From contig NZ_JADYWW010000002.1 of the NCBI RefSeq assembly GCF_015864575.1, forward strand, positions 661,912-725,911: DNA of 64,000 nucleotides, given 5' to 3'. A program made the position numbers and the translations under genes. Under the pieces are notes generated by a model that did not search any database, was not told the origin of the DNA, and was given only the letters and a program-made list of their open reading frames with translations. This document shows positions 22,466 through 31,534 of this stretch, piece after piece (position 1 is the stretch's first letter; each line of letters opens with the position of its first letter). Source of the DNA: Salinibacterium sp. SWN248. Its GTDB lineage: Bacteria; Actinomycetota; Actinomycetes; Actinomycetales; Microbacteriaceae.

Positions 22466-24100
22466 ATGAAGAAAAAAGCAATAGCGATCGGCAGCATTCT
22501 TGCCCTCGCACTGACCGGGTGCGCAGCAGGCACCAGCAGCGACACCTCATCCAGCGTTGACGACAACGACCTCCTCACCCTCACTCCTGCCGCCACCGGC
22601 GAGCTCGATTTGGTGACGTGGAACCTTCCCTTCGGCGAGCCAGCATCGCTCGACCCGATCAAGTCGTTCAACTACGCCGAGAACACCGTTGTGGCCAACC
22701 TGTGTGAAGGACTCATGCAGTTGCAGCCCGACTTCACGATCGAACCCGGGTTGGCCGAAAAGGTCGAAACGCCCGACGATCTCACCTACATCTACACAAT
22801 TCGCGAGGGCGTCGAATTCTGGGATGGCCAGGAAATGACCGCCGATGACGTCGTGTACAGCCTCGGTCGTCACCTGGATGCTGACGAAGGAAGCTATTGG
22901 GCCGGCGGCCTCGTCGGCAACATCGCTTCGATCGAGAAGACCGCTGACTGGGAAGTTACCGTTTCGCTCTCGAAGCCGGATGCCGCCTTCAACTCCTACA
23001 TGGTGACCCCCGTCGGCACGATCGTGGAGCAGGACTTCCGCGAAGCAGCTGGCGACACCTTCGGTAACCCGACCGGCAAGGTCATGTGCACCGGCCCCTT
23101 CTCCGTTGGAGACTGGGACCAGGGCCAGTCGATCTCGCTGATCAAGAACGACAACTACTGGAACAGTGACAAGCAGGCTCAGACGGCTCAGGTCGACATC
23201 AACTTCATCGTTGACGCAGCCGCTATCGCCACCGCACTCGACACGGGCGCGATCGACGGTTCGTACGACGTGCCGCTCGGTGCGCTCAAGTCGCTACAGA
23301 GCTCGACCGAGGGATCCCTTTACCTCGGCAACTCGTTGCAGATCGTCGGCATCATCGGCACCGGAAACGGCATCTTTGCCGACCCCGCCGTACGCCAGGC
23401 ACTCATGATGGCGACCGACCGGGATGCCATTGCCGCGACAGTCTTTGAAGGCACGGCGAGCGCGTCACGCTCTCTCGTTCCCGACAACGGCTGGTCATAC
23501 GGCGACGCTGAATTCACTGCTGGCCGCGACGAACTCGCCCCGACAGAAATCGACATCGAAGGCGCCAAGGAAGTTCTGAAGGACGCCGAGGTCGACCTCA
23601 CCGAGCCGATCAAGATCGTGTACCCGTCAGAGCGCACCTACTACGCCGACATCATCTCCGAGATCTCCAACGGCGCCCGCGCCATTGGCCTGACTGTTGA
23701 GCCGGCAGGTGTGCCCAGCGCCCAGTTTGGTGCATTCTTCTCTGACCCTGCAGCCCGCGAAGGACACGACGCGTTCGTGACCTACAACTACATGGACGTT
23801 CCTGACCCGCTCGCGTTCCTCCGCGCAATCGCCGGAACCGGTGGATCGCAGAACTACAACGACTACAGCAACTCCTCCATCGACGCGTTGCTGGACGAGG
23901 CCGCTGCAACCGCCGATGACAGCGAGCGCGCTGAACTCGTGAACGAAGCGCAAGTGCTCGTGATGGAGGATCTGACCTGGATCCCGATCGTCGACCCTGC
24001 CGTTCGACTGTTCATGAATGACCGCGTAACGGGTGCTCCCGCATCCTTCGTTTACCTGTACTACCCCTGGGCTGCCGACCTCGGCGCTTCGGGCGAATAG
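22466..24100 (+). CDS. ABC transporter substrate-binding lipoprotein (peptide/opine type)
   Basis: 544 residues from ATG at 22466; AGGAG is 8 nt upstream. Signal peptide MKKKAIAIGSILALALTGC with lipobox cysteine at 19. Family 5 solute-binding protein (DppA/OppA type): SLDPIKSFNYAENTVVANLCEGL, LTYIYTIREGVEFWDGQEMTADDV, VRQALMMATDRDAI. Delivers a peptide-like substrate to the permeases encoded next. First gene of an operon under LacI control; a strong hairpin separates it from the permease gene, so it may be expressed at higher level. Confidence 0.92.
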   Translation: MKKKAIAIGSILALALTGCAAGTSSDTSSSVDDNDLLTLTPAATGELDLVTWNLPFGEPASLDPIKSFNYAENTVVANLCEGLMQLQPDFTIEPGLAEKVETPDDLTYIYTIREGVEFWDGQEMTADDVVYSLGRHLDADEGSYWAGGLVGNIASIEKTADWEVTVSLSKPDAAFNSYMVTPVGTIVEQDFREAAGDTFGNPTGKVMCTGPFSVGDWDQGQSISLIKNDNYWNSDKQAQTAQVDINFIVDAAAIATALDTGAIDGSYDVPLGALKSLQSSTEGSLYLGNSLQIVGIIGTGNGIFADPAVRQALMMATDRDAIAATVFEGTASASRSLVPDNGWSYGDAEFTAGRDELAPTEIDIEGAKEVLKDAEVDLTEPIKIVYPSERTYYADIISEISNGARAIGLTVEPAGVPSAQFGAFFSDPAAREGHDAFVTYNYMDVPDPLAFLRAIAGTGGSQNYNDYSNSSIDALLDEAAATADDSERAELVNEAQVLVMEDLTWIPIVDPAVRLFMNDRVTGAPASFVYLYYPWAADLGASGE

Positions 24101-24108
24101 TTCACACG

Positions 24109-24145
24109 CCCGGGGGTCGCGTGGCTAACGCGCGCGGCCCCCGGG
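24109..24145 (+). terminator. Attenuator-like hairpin after the binding-protein gene
   Basis: CCCGGGGG (24109-24116) pairs with CCCCCGGG (24138-24145), with further CGCG pairing inside. No T run follows, so partial termination or mRNA 3' stabilisation of the binding-protein message is more likely than full termination. Confidence 0.55.
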
Positions 24146-24173
24146 GTTCGGCTCCAATGAAAAGGCTCGTTCC

Positions 24174-25115
24174 GTGACCTTCATACTTCGACGACTGGCG
24201 GCGCTCATCGGCGTCCTCATCGCATCCAGCTTTTTGGTCTTTTCCGCTATGTATGCGGCGCCGGGAAGCCCAGAAAACTTTCTCGTTCAAGGACGAACGG
24301 TAAGCCCAGAAGTGCTCGAAGCTATTCGAGCGCAGTACTCCCTCGATGACCCGTTCCTAGTGCGATTCTGGAACTGGCTCACCAACGTGCTTCACGGCGA
24401 CTTCGGTCGCTCGCTTGCCAACCAGCAGGATGTGGGCGACCTCCTGGCCGCCCGGCTGCCCACCACACTGATGCTGGTCACACTGGCCGCCCTCATCATC
24501 ATCGTGCTCGGCGTCGGCCTCGGTATTCTGGCCGGAACCCGCGGTGGCATCGTCGACAAGATCATCCTCCTCGGCTCCAACTTGGGCTTCGCCGTTCCCA
24601 CCTTCTTCGCCGCTCTCATCCTCATGAGCATCTTCAGCGTTGGCCTCGGCTGGTTCCCTGTCTTCGGATCTGGAGACGGCTTCATCGACCGGGTGTGGCA
24701 TCTCACCTTGCCCGCCTTCGCCCTCGCCCTCCCCTCGTCTGCCGTCGTTGCGCGCATCACTCGCACCTCTATTCGTGAGGAACGCGACTCCGAGCATTCG
24801 GTGATGGCTCGAGCTCGTGGAGTAGCCGAACGTCTCGTCATGAGACGCCACGTCATCCGCAACTCGATGCTTCCCGTGAGCACCATCGTCGGCGTTCACA
24901 TCGCCGGGCTGATTGCCGGGTCATTCGTTGTCGAATACGCCTTTACCCTCGACGGAATCGGCACGCTGCTGGTTCATGCCGTGCAGCGAAAAGACTTCGC
25001 CGTCGTGCAAGCCATCGCCATCGTGCTGGTCGCTGCGTTCGGCATCATCAACCTTCTCGTTGACCTCTTCTACGCCTCCATCGACCCGCGAGTGAAAGTG
25101 GAGACGAACCGATGA
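24174..25115 (+). CDS. Peptide-type ABC transporter permease 1 (DppB-like)
   Basis: 313 residues, six membrane helices. N-terminal FILRRLAALIGVLIASSFLVF and AAPGSPENF typical of DppB, and a C-terminal EAA loop in ARARGVAERLVMRRHVIRNSMLP. Starts with GTG at 24174. It overlaps the next permease by 4 nt. Confidence 0.92.
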   Translation: MTFILRRLAALIGVLIASSFLVFSAMYAAPGSPENFLVQGRTVSPEVLEAIRAQYSLDDPFLVRFWNWLTNVLHGDFGRSLANQQDVGDLLAARLPTTLMLVTLAALIIIVLGVGLGILAGTRGGIVDKIILLGSNLGFAVPTFFAALILMSIFSVGLGWFPVFGSGDGFIDRVWHLTLPAFALALPSSAVVARITRTSIREERDSEHSVMARARGVAERLVMRRHVIRNSMLPVSTIVGVHIAGLIAGSFVVEYAFTLDGIGTLLVHAVQRKDFAVVQAIAIVLVAAFGIINLLVDLFYASIDPRVKVETNR

Positions 25116-25939
25116 AACAATTCGCTGAACGAATGGGCACACTAGGCCTCATTGCGTGTGGAGTTATCGCCGTAGTCGTCCTCGGTGCGCTCTTTGCCCC
25201 CCTCATTGCGCCCTACGACCCGACCATCGGATCTGTCACTCAGCGCTACCAGGGAATGTCTTTCGAGCACCTGTTCGGAACCGACCAGGCCGGCCGCGAC
25301 ATCTTCTCGCGCCTGCTCTGGGGAGCACGGTCAAGCCTCACCGGGCCACTCATCGTCGTCGCTGTCACTGCGGTGTTCGGAACCCTGATCGCTCTCACCG
25401 CCGTCTGGTGGGGCGGCATCGTTGACTCGTTCCTCAGCCGCGTACTCGACCTGCTCTTCGCTTTCCCCAACCTGTTGCTCGCCATGCTCGCCATCGCGGT
25501 CTTCGGTCCCAGCCTCACTACAGCAGCACTGGCGCTGTCGGTGGCCTACATTCCGTATTCCGCTCGCGTGGTTCGCAGTATGGCGATGCGGGAGCGCAAC
25601 CTGCCCTACATCCGCTCTCCTGAATTGCAGGGCATCCCCGGAATTGTGATTACCGCGCGGCACCTGCTGCCGAACGTCGCACCCCTCATCGTGACCGGCG
25701 CCACCATCAACTTCGGGTTCGCGATGATCGAGCTCGCGGCACTCTCGTTCCTTGGCCTCGGCGTGCAACCGCCGGCAGCCGACTGGGGACTCATGGTGTC
25801 GAGCGGACAGCAATCACTCTTGAACGGCTACCCCGCAGAAAGCGTTCTCGCGGGACTCAGCATCGTCATCACCGTGGCCGCCTTCGGTTACGTCGGAGAA
25901 CGACTCGGTGGCCGTGCCGCCGCAGGGAGGAAAGCCTGA
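25112..25939 (+). CDS. Peptide-type ABC transporter permease 2 (DppC-like)
   Basis: 275 residues, six helices. Family features: APYDPTIGS, FGTDQAGRDIFSRLLWGARSS, and the C-terminal ALSFLGLGVQPPAADWGLM. The ATPase gene starts at its stop (TGATG). Confidence 0.92.
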   Translation: MKQFAERMGTLGLIACGVIAVVVLGALFAPLIAPYDPTIGSVTQRYQGMSFEHLFGTDQAGRDIFSRLLWGARSSLTGPLIVVAVTAVFGTLIALTAVWWGGIVDSFLSRVLDLLFAFPNLLLAMLAIAVFGPSLTTAALALSVAYIPYSARVVRSMAMRERNLPYIRSPELQGIPGIVITARHLLPNVAPLIVTGATINFGFAMIELAALSFLGLGVQPPAADWGLMVSSGQQSLLNGYPAESVLAGLSIVITVAAFGYVGERLGGRAAAGRKA

Positions 25940-26736
25940 TGCTTAACATTGACAACCTCTCGCTCACGATTGGCCCGGATCTGCAGATTCTGCGCGAAGT
26001 ATCGCTCGCTGTCGCTGCGGGCGAAGCAGTCGGCCTTGTTGGCGAATCGGGCAGTGGCAAGTCCATGACCCTGCGCTCCATCTTGCACATCGAACCGGAG
26101 GGATCGCAGGTCACCGGCACGATCACGTTCGATGGCGTCGACGTTCGCAGTCTCAGCGGTGAAGCATTACGGCGGATGCGGGCCAACGACGTCTCGATGA
26201 TCGCCCAGAACCCGCACGCAGTGCTCAACCCCGTGCTCCCGGTCGAGCGCTACCTCATTGAGGGAATGCATGACGCTCAAGGGCAGCCCACGAAAACCGC
26301 GAAGCTTCGCGCTGGCGAACTGCTCGAACAGGTCGGCATCGATGCCGTTGACCGCGTGCTGCGTTCCTACCCGCACCAGCTCTCCGGCGGAATGCTTCAG
26401 CGCGTTGTCATCGCGGGCGCCATTGCCGGACGGCCACGGTTGATGCTCGCCGATGAGCCAACCACCGCTCTGGATGTCACCACCCAAGCAGAAGTGATGG
26501 CCATCCTCGATGAGTGCCGCCACGAGCTCGGAATGGCCATGTTGTTTGTTACTCATGACCTCGATTTGGCCGCAGCAGTGTGTGACCGAATCGCTGTGAT
26601 GAAAGATGGCGAAATAGTGGAAATCGGATTGCCAGTACAGCTTCGCGACAACCCTCAACATCCGTACACCCGAGCCCTGATGGAGTCGCGCCCGGCCGGA
26701 CTCGCCTGGACCCCGGAAGGCGGACCGACCTCATGA
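25939..26736 (+). CDS. Peptide-type ABC transporter ATP-binding protein 1 (DppD-like)
   Basis: 265 residues. Walker A GESGSGKS (about 35-42), Q-loop in IAQNPHAVLNPV, signature LSGGMLQR, Walker B LMLADEPTTALD, switch histidine VTHDLDLA. Short compared with DppD (about 320), ending soon after HPYTRALMESRP and lacking the usual C-terminal Cys cluster. Overlaps the next gene by 4 nt. Confidence 0.92.
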   Translation: MLNIDNLSLTIGPDLQILREVSLAVAAGEAVGLVGESGSGKSMTLRSILHIEPEGSQVTGTITFDGVDVRSLSGEALRRMRANDVSMIAQNPHAVLNPVLPVERYLIEGMHDAQGQPTKTAKLRAGELLEQVGIDAVDRVLRSYPHQLSGGMLQRVVIAGAIAGRPRLMLADEPTTALDVTTQAEVMAILDECRHELGMAMLFVTHDLDLAAAVCDRIAVMKDGEIVEIGLPVQLRDNPQHPYTRALMESRPAGLAWTPEGGPTS

Positions 26737-27560
26737 CTACCCCAGCTATCACCGTAGACGCACTCAACAAGACCTTCCACACCGGGCCAAAACAGCAGGT
26801 GAAGGCACTCGATAACGTCACGCTCAGCGTCGACAAGGGCTCGTGCTTGGCCGTCGTTGGCGAGTCCGGTTCAGGAAAAACCACGCTCGCGCGCATCATA
26901 GTCGGGCTCGAAACACCAGACTCCGGAGCCGTGACGGTGAGCGGGAAGCCCGTCGCACCGCGTGCGAACCGACGCGAACTGCGACGCCGCGCCCGCGACA
27001 TCCAGATGGTGTTCCAAGACCCGCAAAGCTCGCTCAATCGACGGCTGTCCGTGCGCGTCGCGGTCGACGAAGTGCTCAAAGCTCACTCACACCTCAACCG
27101 AGCGCAGCGACAGGTGCGCTGCGCTGAGCTCTTCACTCTTGTCGGTCTCGAACCTCGGTTTCTCGACGCCCTCCCCAGCGAATTGTCGGGCGGCCAGAAG
27201 CAGCGGGTTGCTATCGCGCGTGCGCTGGCGGCAGACCCCGCGGTCATCGTGCTCGACGAATCCGTCGCCGCTCTCGATGTGACGGTTCAAGCCCAAATCC
27301 TTGAACTGCTCGCAAGCCTGCGCACGTCTCACGGCCTCACCTACCTCTTCATCACGCACGACCTCTCTGTTGTGCAGATGATCGCCGATCAGGTTGTGGT
27401 GATGCGCCAGGGCCGCATCGTGGAGCGGGGAACGACCGCCGAAGTGCTCACCAACCCGCAGCATCCGTACACTCAACTTCTCCTCGCCTGCGCGCCCCGC
27501 CCCGGCTGGAAGCCCGAACGAGGAATGATCCGCAAGCTTCGGGAAGAGATCGCATCATGA
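26733..27560 (+). CDS. Peptide-type ABC transporter ATP-binding protein 2 (DppF-like)
   Basis: 275 residues. Walker A GESGSGKTT (about 48-56), Q-loop MVFQDPQSSLNRR, signature LSGGQKQR, Walker B VIVLDESVAALDV (Ser replaces the usual Pro after Glu, which is common in this family), switch ITHDLSVV. Together with the DppD-like gene it makes the heterodimeric ATPase. Overlaps the acyltransferase gene by 4 nt. Confidence 0.92.
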   Translation: MTTPAITVDALNKTFHTGPKQQVKALDNVTLSVDKGSCLAVVGESGSGKTTLARIIVGLETPDSGAVTVSGKPVAPRANRRELRRRARDIQMVFQDPQSSLNRRLSVRVAVDEVLKAHSHLNRAQRQVRCAELFTLVGLEPRFLDALPSELSGGQKQRVAIARALAADPAVIVLDESVAALDVTVQAQILELLASLRTSHGLTYLFITHDLSVVQMIADQVVVMRQGRIVERGTTAEVLTNPQHPYTQLLLACAPRPGWKPERGMIRKLREEIAS

Positions 27561-28627
27561 GCACCACCCCTCCCTTTATTCAGATCAATTCAGCGGATGC
27601 CTTCCACCGCGGTCTGAGCCGCGGCGTCGCGATTGCTGAGACTCTGAAACGCGGCGTTGCCATCTATCTCGACCTCTTCGAGACATCCGGAATCAGCCTC
27701 GGCGATGTACAGAAGTATGCCGACAACGCCGTGCTCGTCACCGAACGCTGGAGCGTCGACCTCGCCGCCGAAATGCGCGGAGTAGCCGAAGGAAGCGACC
27801 TGCCGCTCTGGAAGATCGCCGCCGTGAACGCTCGCACCGAGATTCTGTCTCAAGCGATCGGCACCAAACCGGGCGAATGCTCCACCATCGTCAACGCCCG
27901 CGAGAGCCCGGTCGGAGCCCAAACGTGGGACTGGCACGACGACCTCGCCGACTGCTGGCACCTGCACGAAGTCACCGGCACTCCCCGCACCTTTGTCGGC
28001 CTGACTGAACACGGCATCCTCGGCAAAATCGGAATCAATGACGCCGGAGTGGGCATCATGCTCAACATCCTCGGCCACCAAGCAGACCGGCCAGACGGTG
28101 TGCCCGTGCACCTTGTTGCCGCCCGCGTTCTCGCCGAAGCCTCGACCCTGGCCGAAGCGGTCGAAATTCTGCGCACTGCACCCGTGAGCACGTCCAGCGC
28201 CATCACCGTCGTGAGCCCCGAAGGTTCCGTCACAGTCGAGCTGAACCCCGACGGCGCCGCCGTGCTTGAGCCGACCGATGGCGTGCTCATCCACACCAAT
28301 CACTTTGTTGACCCCGAACTGAGCAAGGGCGAAAAATTGGGGCTCTACGATCCAGACACCCAAGCACGCTACGACGTTCTTACCGAACGAGCAGCCGCCG
28401 CACCGCTGCCGACTGCGGCGAGCGCCCTGATCCCCTACCTCTTCTCCGAACCGGGTGACGCCGCCCAACTTTGCTGCGTTCCCGCCATTGGCGCAGTGTT
28501 CGGCGACCGCTGGGCAACATTAGCCACCATTACGTTGGATGCCGCGGCACGAGCAATCACTGTCTCTCCCGGTTCCCCCAAAGACGCCACTGCCGAAACA
28601 ACCATCCGATTGGTCGCTACACGCTGA
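27557..28627 (+). CDS. C45-family autoproteolytic acyltransferase/hydrolase
   Basis: 356 residues, resembling fungal isopenicillin-N acyltransferase and related N-terminal nucleophile hydrolases (peptidase C45). The likely nucleophile is Cys108 in KPGECSTIVNA, preceded by NARTEI; downstream WDWHDDL and GIMLNILGHQ fit the family pattern. In family members self-cleavage before this cysteine creates the active enzyme. No signal peptide, so it is cytosolic and probably acts on the imported compound by removing or exchanging an acyl group. It overlaps the ATPase gene by 4 nt as the last operon gene. Confidence 0.82.
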   Translation: MSTTPPFIQINSADAFHRGLSRGVAIAETLKRGVAIYLDLFETSGISLGDVQKYADNAVLVTERWSVDLAAEMRGVAEGSDLPLWKIAAVNARTEILSQAIGTKPGECSTIVNARESPVGAQTWDWHDDLADCWHLHEVTGTPRTFVGLTEHGILGKIGINDAGVGIMLNILGHQADRPDGVPVHLVAARVLAEASTLAEAVEILRTAPVSTSSAITVVSPEGSVTVELNPDGAAVLEPTDGVLIHTNHFVDPELSKGEKLGLYDPDTQARYDVLTERAAAAPLPTAASALIPYLFSEPGDAAQLCCVPAIGAVFGDRWATLATITLDAAARAITVSPGSPKDATAETTIRLVATR

Positions 28628-28660
28628 CCGCCAGACGCTGACCGCTGACCGCTGACCGCT
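28622..28660 (+). repeat. Heptanucleotide tandem repeat
   Basis: CGCTGAC repeated: copies at 28622, 28636, 28643 and 28650, a diverged copy CGCCAGA at 28629, and a partial CGCT at 28657. It begins inside the stop codon region of the C45 gene. The array may be a slippage product; no function apparent. Confidence 0.75.
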
Positions 28661-28695
28661 TCGAACCGTCACATGTCGCAACTCTGTACCCCCAA

Positions 28696-28713
28696 GTGTT
28701 AACGTGAGAACAC
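28696..28713 (+). promoter_or_regulatory. Inverted repeat upstream of metP
   Basis: GTGTT (28696-28700) and AACAC (28709-28713) flank 8 bp. It could be a regulator site. Downstream GGGG-TGG-CCCC (28743-28753) is a small hairpin in the leader. No known riboswitch core was recognised. Confidence 0.3.
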
Positions 28714-28794
28714 CCTCTTCGGGGGTAGCGGGCCGCAATTTCGGGGTGGCCCCAGCGACGGCCATTCGGGTGGCCACTACGCAGAGGAGCAACT

Positions 28795-30378
28795 GTGTCG
28801 GTGCAGCAACAATCGGGCGAACACGGATCCGTCGCCTCGCGACCACGTGAGCAGTGGTCGGGCCAGTGGGGTTTCATCCTGTCGGCCATCGGCTCCGCCG
28901 TGGGTCTCGGCAACATTTGGCGCTTTCCCGGTGTCGCCTACGAGAACGGTGGCGGGGCATTCCTGATTCCGTACCTGATTGCATTGGTGACGGCCGGCAT
29001 CCCGATTCTGTTCCTTGACTATGCGATCGGGCACCGCTTTCGCGGATCATCGCCGACCGCGTTCCGTCGTCTCGGCGGCAAGGCCGGCAAGTGGCTCGAG
29101 TCGCTCGGCTGGTTCCAAGTCTGGATTTGCATCATCATCGCCGTCTACTACGCGGCCGTTGTTGCGTGGGCGGCCAGCTACTTCACGTTTAGTTTCGACC
29201 TGCGCTGGGGTGACGACACTGCTGGCTTCTTCTTCGGAGAATTCCTTCAAACCTCTGACCCCGGCTTCAGCTCGCAGTTCGTGCCCGCCGTGCTCATCCC
29301 GCTCGTGCTCGTGTGGGTTGCCGTGCTCGCCGTGCTCGGCTCCGGTATAGCCAAGGGCGTGCAGCGCGCGAACGTGATTTTCTTGCCACTGCTGGTTGTG
29401 GCCTTCCTCATTCTTGTGGTTCGCGCTCTCTTCCTCGACGGCGCTATGACCGGGTTGGATGCCCTCTTCACCCCCGATTTCTCCGCCCTGAGTGACCCGA
29501 GCGTGTGGATCGCGGCCTACAGCCAGATTTTCTTCTCGCTGTCGATCGCCTTCGGCATCATGATCACCTACTCCTCGTACCGCAGCCGCAAAGCTAACGT
29601 CACGGCGCCCGCGCTCGTCGTCGCCTTTGCGAACTCGTCGTTCGAGATCATCGCCGGCATCGGAGTCTTCGCGACGCTTGGCTTCTTCGCGTTCCAACAG
29701 GGAGTCGGCATCGATGAGCTCGAGAACATCACGGGAGTAAGCCTCTCGTTCGTCACCTTCCCCGCGATCGTCTCGCAAATGCCGGGCGGCCCCTTCTTCG
29801 GCATCCTTTTCTTCGGCTCGCTCGTCATGGCCGGCTTCACCTCGCTGTTGTCAGTGCTGCAGGTCGTGTCATCCGCATTCCAAGACAAGTTCGGGATCAC
29901 CGCCCGTCAGGCATCGATTCGCGTGGGCGTCGCGCTAGCGACCGTCTCGGTGTTGCTGTTCTCGACCACCACCGGAGTGATCACTCTCGACACCGTCGAT
30001 CAGTGGGCGAACAATATCGGAATCGTGGGGGCGGCTATCGCCTCCACCATCCTGGTGATCTGGGTCTTCCGCAAGGGACCAGAGCTGGCGGCACATTTGA
30101 ACTCGGTCTCCACCTTCAAGGTGGGGCGCCTGTGGCAACTGCTCGTCGGAGTTCTGGCGCCGGCCGTTCTGCTCTACATGCTCATCCAGCGAATCATCGT
30201 GCTCGTCACGGAAGGATACGAGGGCTACCCGCTCTGGTACCTCGCGATTGCGGGTTGGGGCACCATCGCGGTAATCCTGATCGGCGCCATCACCATGACC
30301 GCGCTGCGCTGGAAGCACGATCCGGATGATTTCACCCCGTGGCCCAGCGCCCAAGCACTGAAGGAGCTCAGCAAATGA
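28795..30378 (+). CDS. metP: Methionine/alanine importer large subunit (sodium symporter family)
   Basis: 527 residues of the neurotransmitter:sodium symporter family. N-terminal sodium and substrate site SAIGSAVGLGNIWRFP followed by YENGGGAFLIPYL; about twelve membrane helices. MetP of Corynebacterium glutamicum takes up methionine and alanine with sodium and needs a small partner MetS. A MetS-like ORF overlaps this gene by 4 nt, which supports the assignment over a generic NSS transporter. Start is GTG at 28795 with GAGGAG 5 nt upstream. Confidence 0.9.
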   Translation: MSVQQQSGEHGSVASRPREQWSGQWGFILSAIGSAVGLGNIWRFPGVAYENGGGAFLIPYLIALVTAGIPILFLDYAIGHRFRGSSPTAFRRLGGKAGKWLESLGWFQVWICIIIAVYYAAVVAWAASYFTFSFDLRWGDDTAGFFFGEFLQTSDPGFSSQFVPAVLIPLVLVWVAVLAVLGSGIAKGVQRANVIFLPLLVVAFLILVVRALFLDGAMTGLDALFTPDFSALSDPSVWIAAYSQIFFSLSIAFGIMITYSSYRSRKANVTAPALVVAFANSSFEIIAGIGVFATLGFFAFQQGVGIDELENITGVSLSFVTFPAIVSQMPGGPFFGILFFGSLVMAGFTSLLSVLQVVSSAFQDKFGITARQASIRVGVALATVSVLLFSTTTGVITLDTVDQWANNIGIVGAAIASTILVIWVFRKGPELAAHLNSVSTFKVGRLWQLLVGVLAPAVLLYMLIQRIIVLVTEGYEGYPLWYLAIAGWGTIAVILIGAITMTALRWKHDPDDFTPWPSAQALKELSK

Positions 30379-30518
30379 GCGGCATCGCCATCACGTTCTT
30401 CATCGTCGCCGCCGTGCTCGTGTGGGGCGGCCTCATTGCGAGCATCATCTTCCTCGCGCGCAAACCCCAGCTCGACGTGTATCCCGAAGGCTCAGAACTG
30501 GTCAGCGACGACGACTAG
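30375..30518 (+). CDS. metS: Methionine/alanine importer small subunit
   Basis: 47 residues: MSGIAITFFI begins a single membrane helix (about 4-28), then FLARKPQLDVYPEG and an acidic end. This matches the MetS small-subunit pattern. It begins at ATGA overlapping the metP stop, and its stop overlaps the stop of the convergent FAH-family gene by 4 bp. Too short for many gene finders but well supported by context. Confidence 0.88.
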   Translation: MSGIAITFFIVAAVLVWGGLIASIIFLARKPQLDVYPEGSELVSDDD

Positions 30519-31381
30519 CTTTCGCTGCGCAGTGAGTTCGACACGATCGGGTTGCTGATCGTTCCGATGCGTTCGATCTCGACCTCGACCACGTCGCCCG
30601 GCTGCAGCAACCATGCTGGTTTACGCGAGTAGCCGACGCCCGAGGGAGTTCCGGTGCAGATGATGTCGCCGGGCTTCAGCGTGAAGCTGTGCGACACGAG
30701 CGAGAGAACCTCGCCCAGTTCATAGATCATGTTCTTGGTGTTGCCGTCTTGAACTTGCTCACCGTTCACCCGGGTTTGCACCCGTAAACCGTCGCGCAGA
30801 TCTCCCACTTCGTCGGCCGTGACGAGGGCGCCAAGAGGGCCGCTGTTGTCGCCGTTTTTGCCCAAGATCCACTGCGAGGTGAGCTTCTGCGCCCGGCGTG
30901 AGGTGACGTCGTTGAATGCCGAATAGCCCATCACTGCCGCGCGAGCTTTGTCCGCATCCGCATCGATTAGCGGCACACCGATGTAGGCGGCAATCTCGCC
31001 CTCCCAGTCGATTCCGTCCTCATTAGACGGCACGGGAATGGGCGCACCGCTCACGGTGAGCGACGAAGTCCAGCGTGCGAAAAGCGTCGGGTACTCCGGC
31101 AAGCCTGCATCGGCATAGCTTCCTTCGAGTACGTGATCGAGGTAATTGAGCCCGATGCAAATGACACGGGCACCCGGCAACACGGGAGGCACCAACTGCA
31201 ATTGGTCGAGCGGAACAACCGTTCCACCCTCGGACGAGTAACTTGCCAAGGCGGCGGCCGGTGAGGCCCAAAAAGTTTCTAGATCCGTGAGGATGCGGGC
31301 GGCCTCCACGCCATCCTTCATCGTCAATTCTGCGATGAACGTATCGCTCCCCGGGGAGAGTCGTGCTCCGACAAGCCTCAT
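30515..31381 (-). CDS. Fumarylacetoacetate hydrolase family protein
   Basis: 288 residues. N-terminal extension of about 90 residues, then the FAH catalytic domain: RVICIGLNYLDHVLEGS, PTLFARWTSSL, the metal ligand region IDWEGEIAAYIG, GYSAFNDVTSRRAQ, and GDIICTGTPSGVG near the end. Members hydrolyse C-C bonds of diketo acids, or act as isomerases or decarboxylases, in aromatic catabolism. The metal-binding Glu/Glu/Asp set appears intact. Divergent from the DUF3500 gene; likely part of the 30.5-43 kb catabolic region. Confidence 0.88.
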   Translation of the reverse strand: MRLVGARLSPGSDTFIAELTMKDGVEAARILTDLETFWASPAAALASYSSEGGTVVPLDQLQLVPPVLPGARVICIGLNYLDHVLEGSYADAGLPEYPTLFARWTSSLTVSGAPIPVPSNEDGIDWEGEIAAYIGVPLIDADADKARAAVMGYSAFNDVTSRRAQKLTSQWILGKNGDNSGPLGALVTADEVGDLRDGLRVQTRVNGEQVQDGNTKNMIYELGEVLSLVSHSFTLKPGDIICTGTPSGVGYSRKPAWLLQPGDVVEVEIERIGTISNPIVSNSLRSES

Positions 31382-31534
31382 GCCGCGCCTTTCTAAGCGA
31401 TGGATGCAGGCGTAGCGCTAAGCGACCCTGCTTGAGATCGATCCTGAGCCCGCCAGCGACCCCGGTCAACTGCCTGTCTCACTTCACGGGACACCTCCTA
31501 CGGGAGCGCACAACTGCTGTGCTTCAATAGCGAC

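Noticed and set aside
28622..28660. Heptad array as a CRISPR array or iteron origin
   Set aside because: Too short, contiguous and without a replication gene nearby; overlaps a coding end.
28696..28794. SAM-type riboswitch upstream of metP
   Set aside because: A methionine importer made this plausible, but I could not find the conserved core of SAM-I, SAM-IV or SAH elements; only short hairpins.
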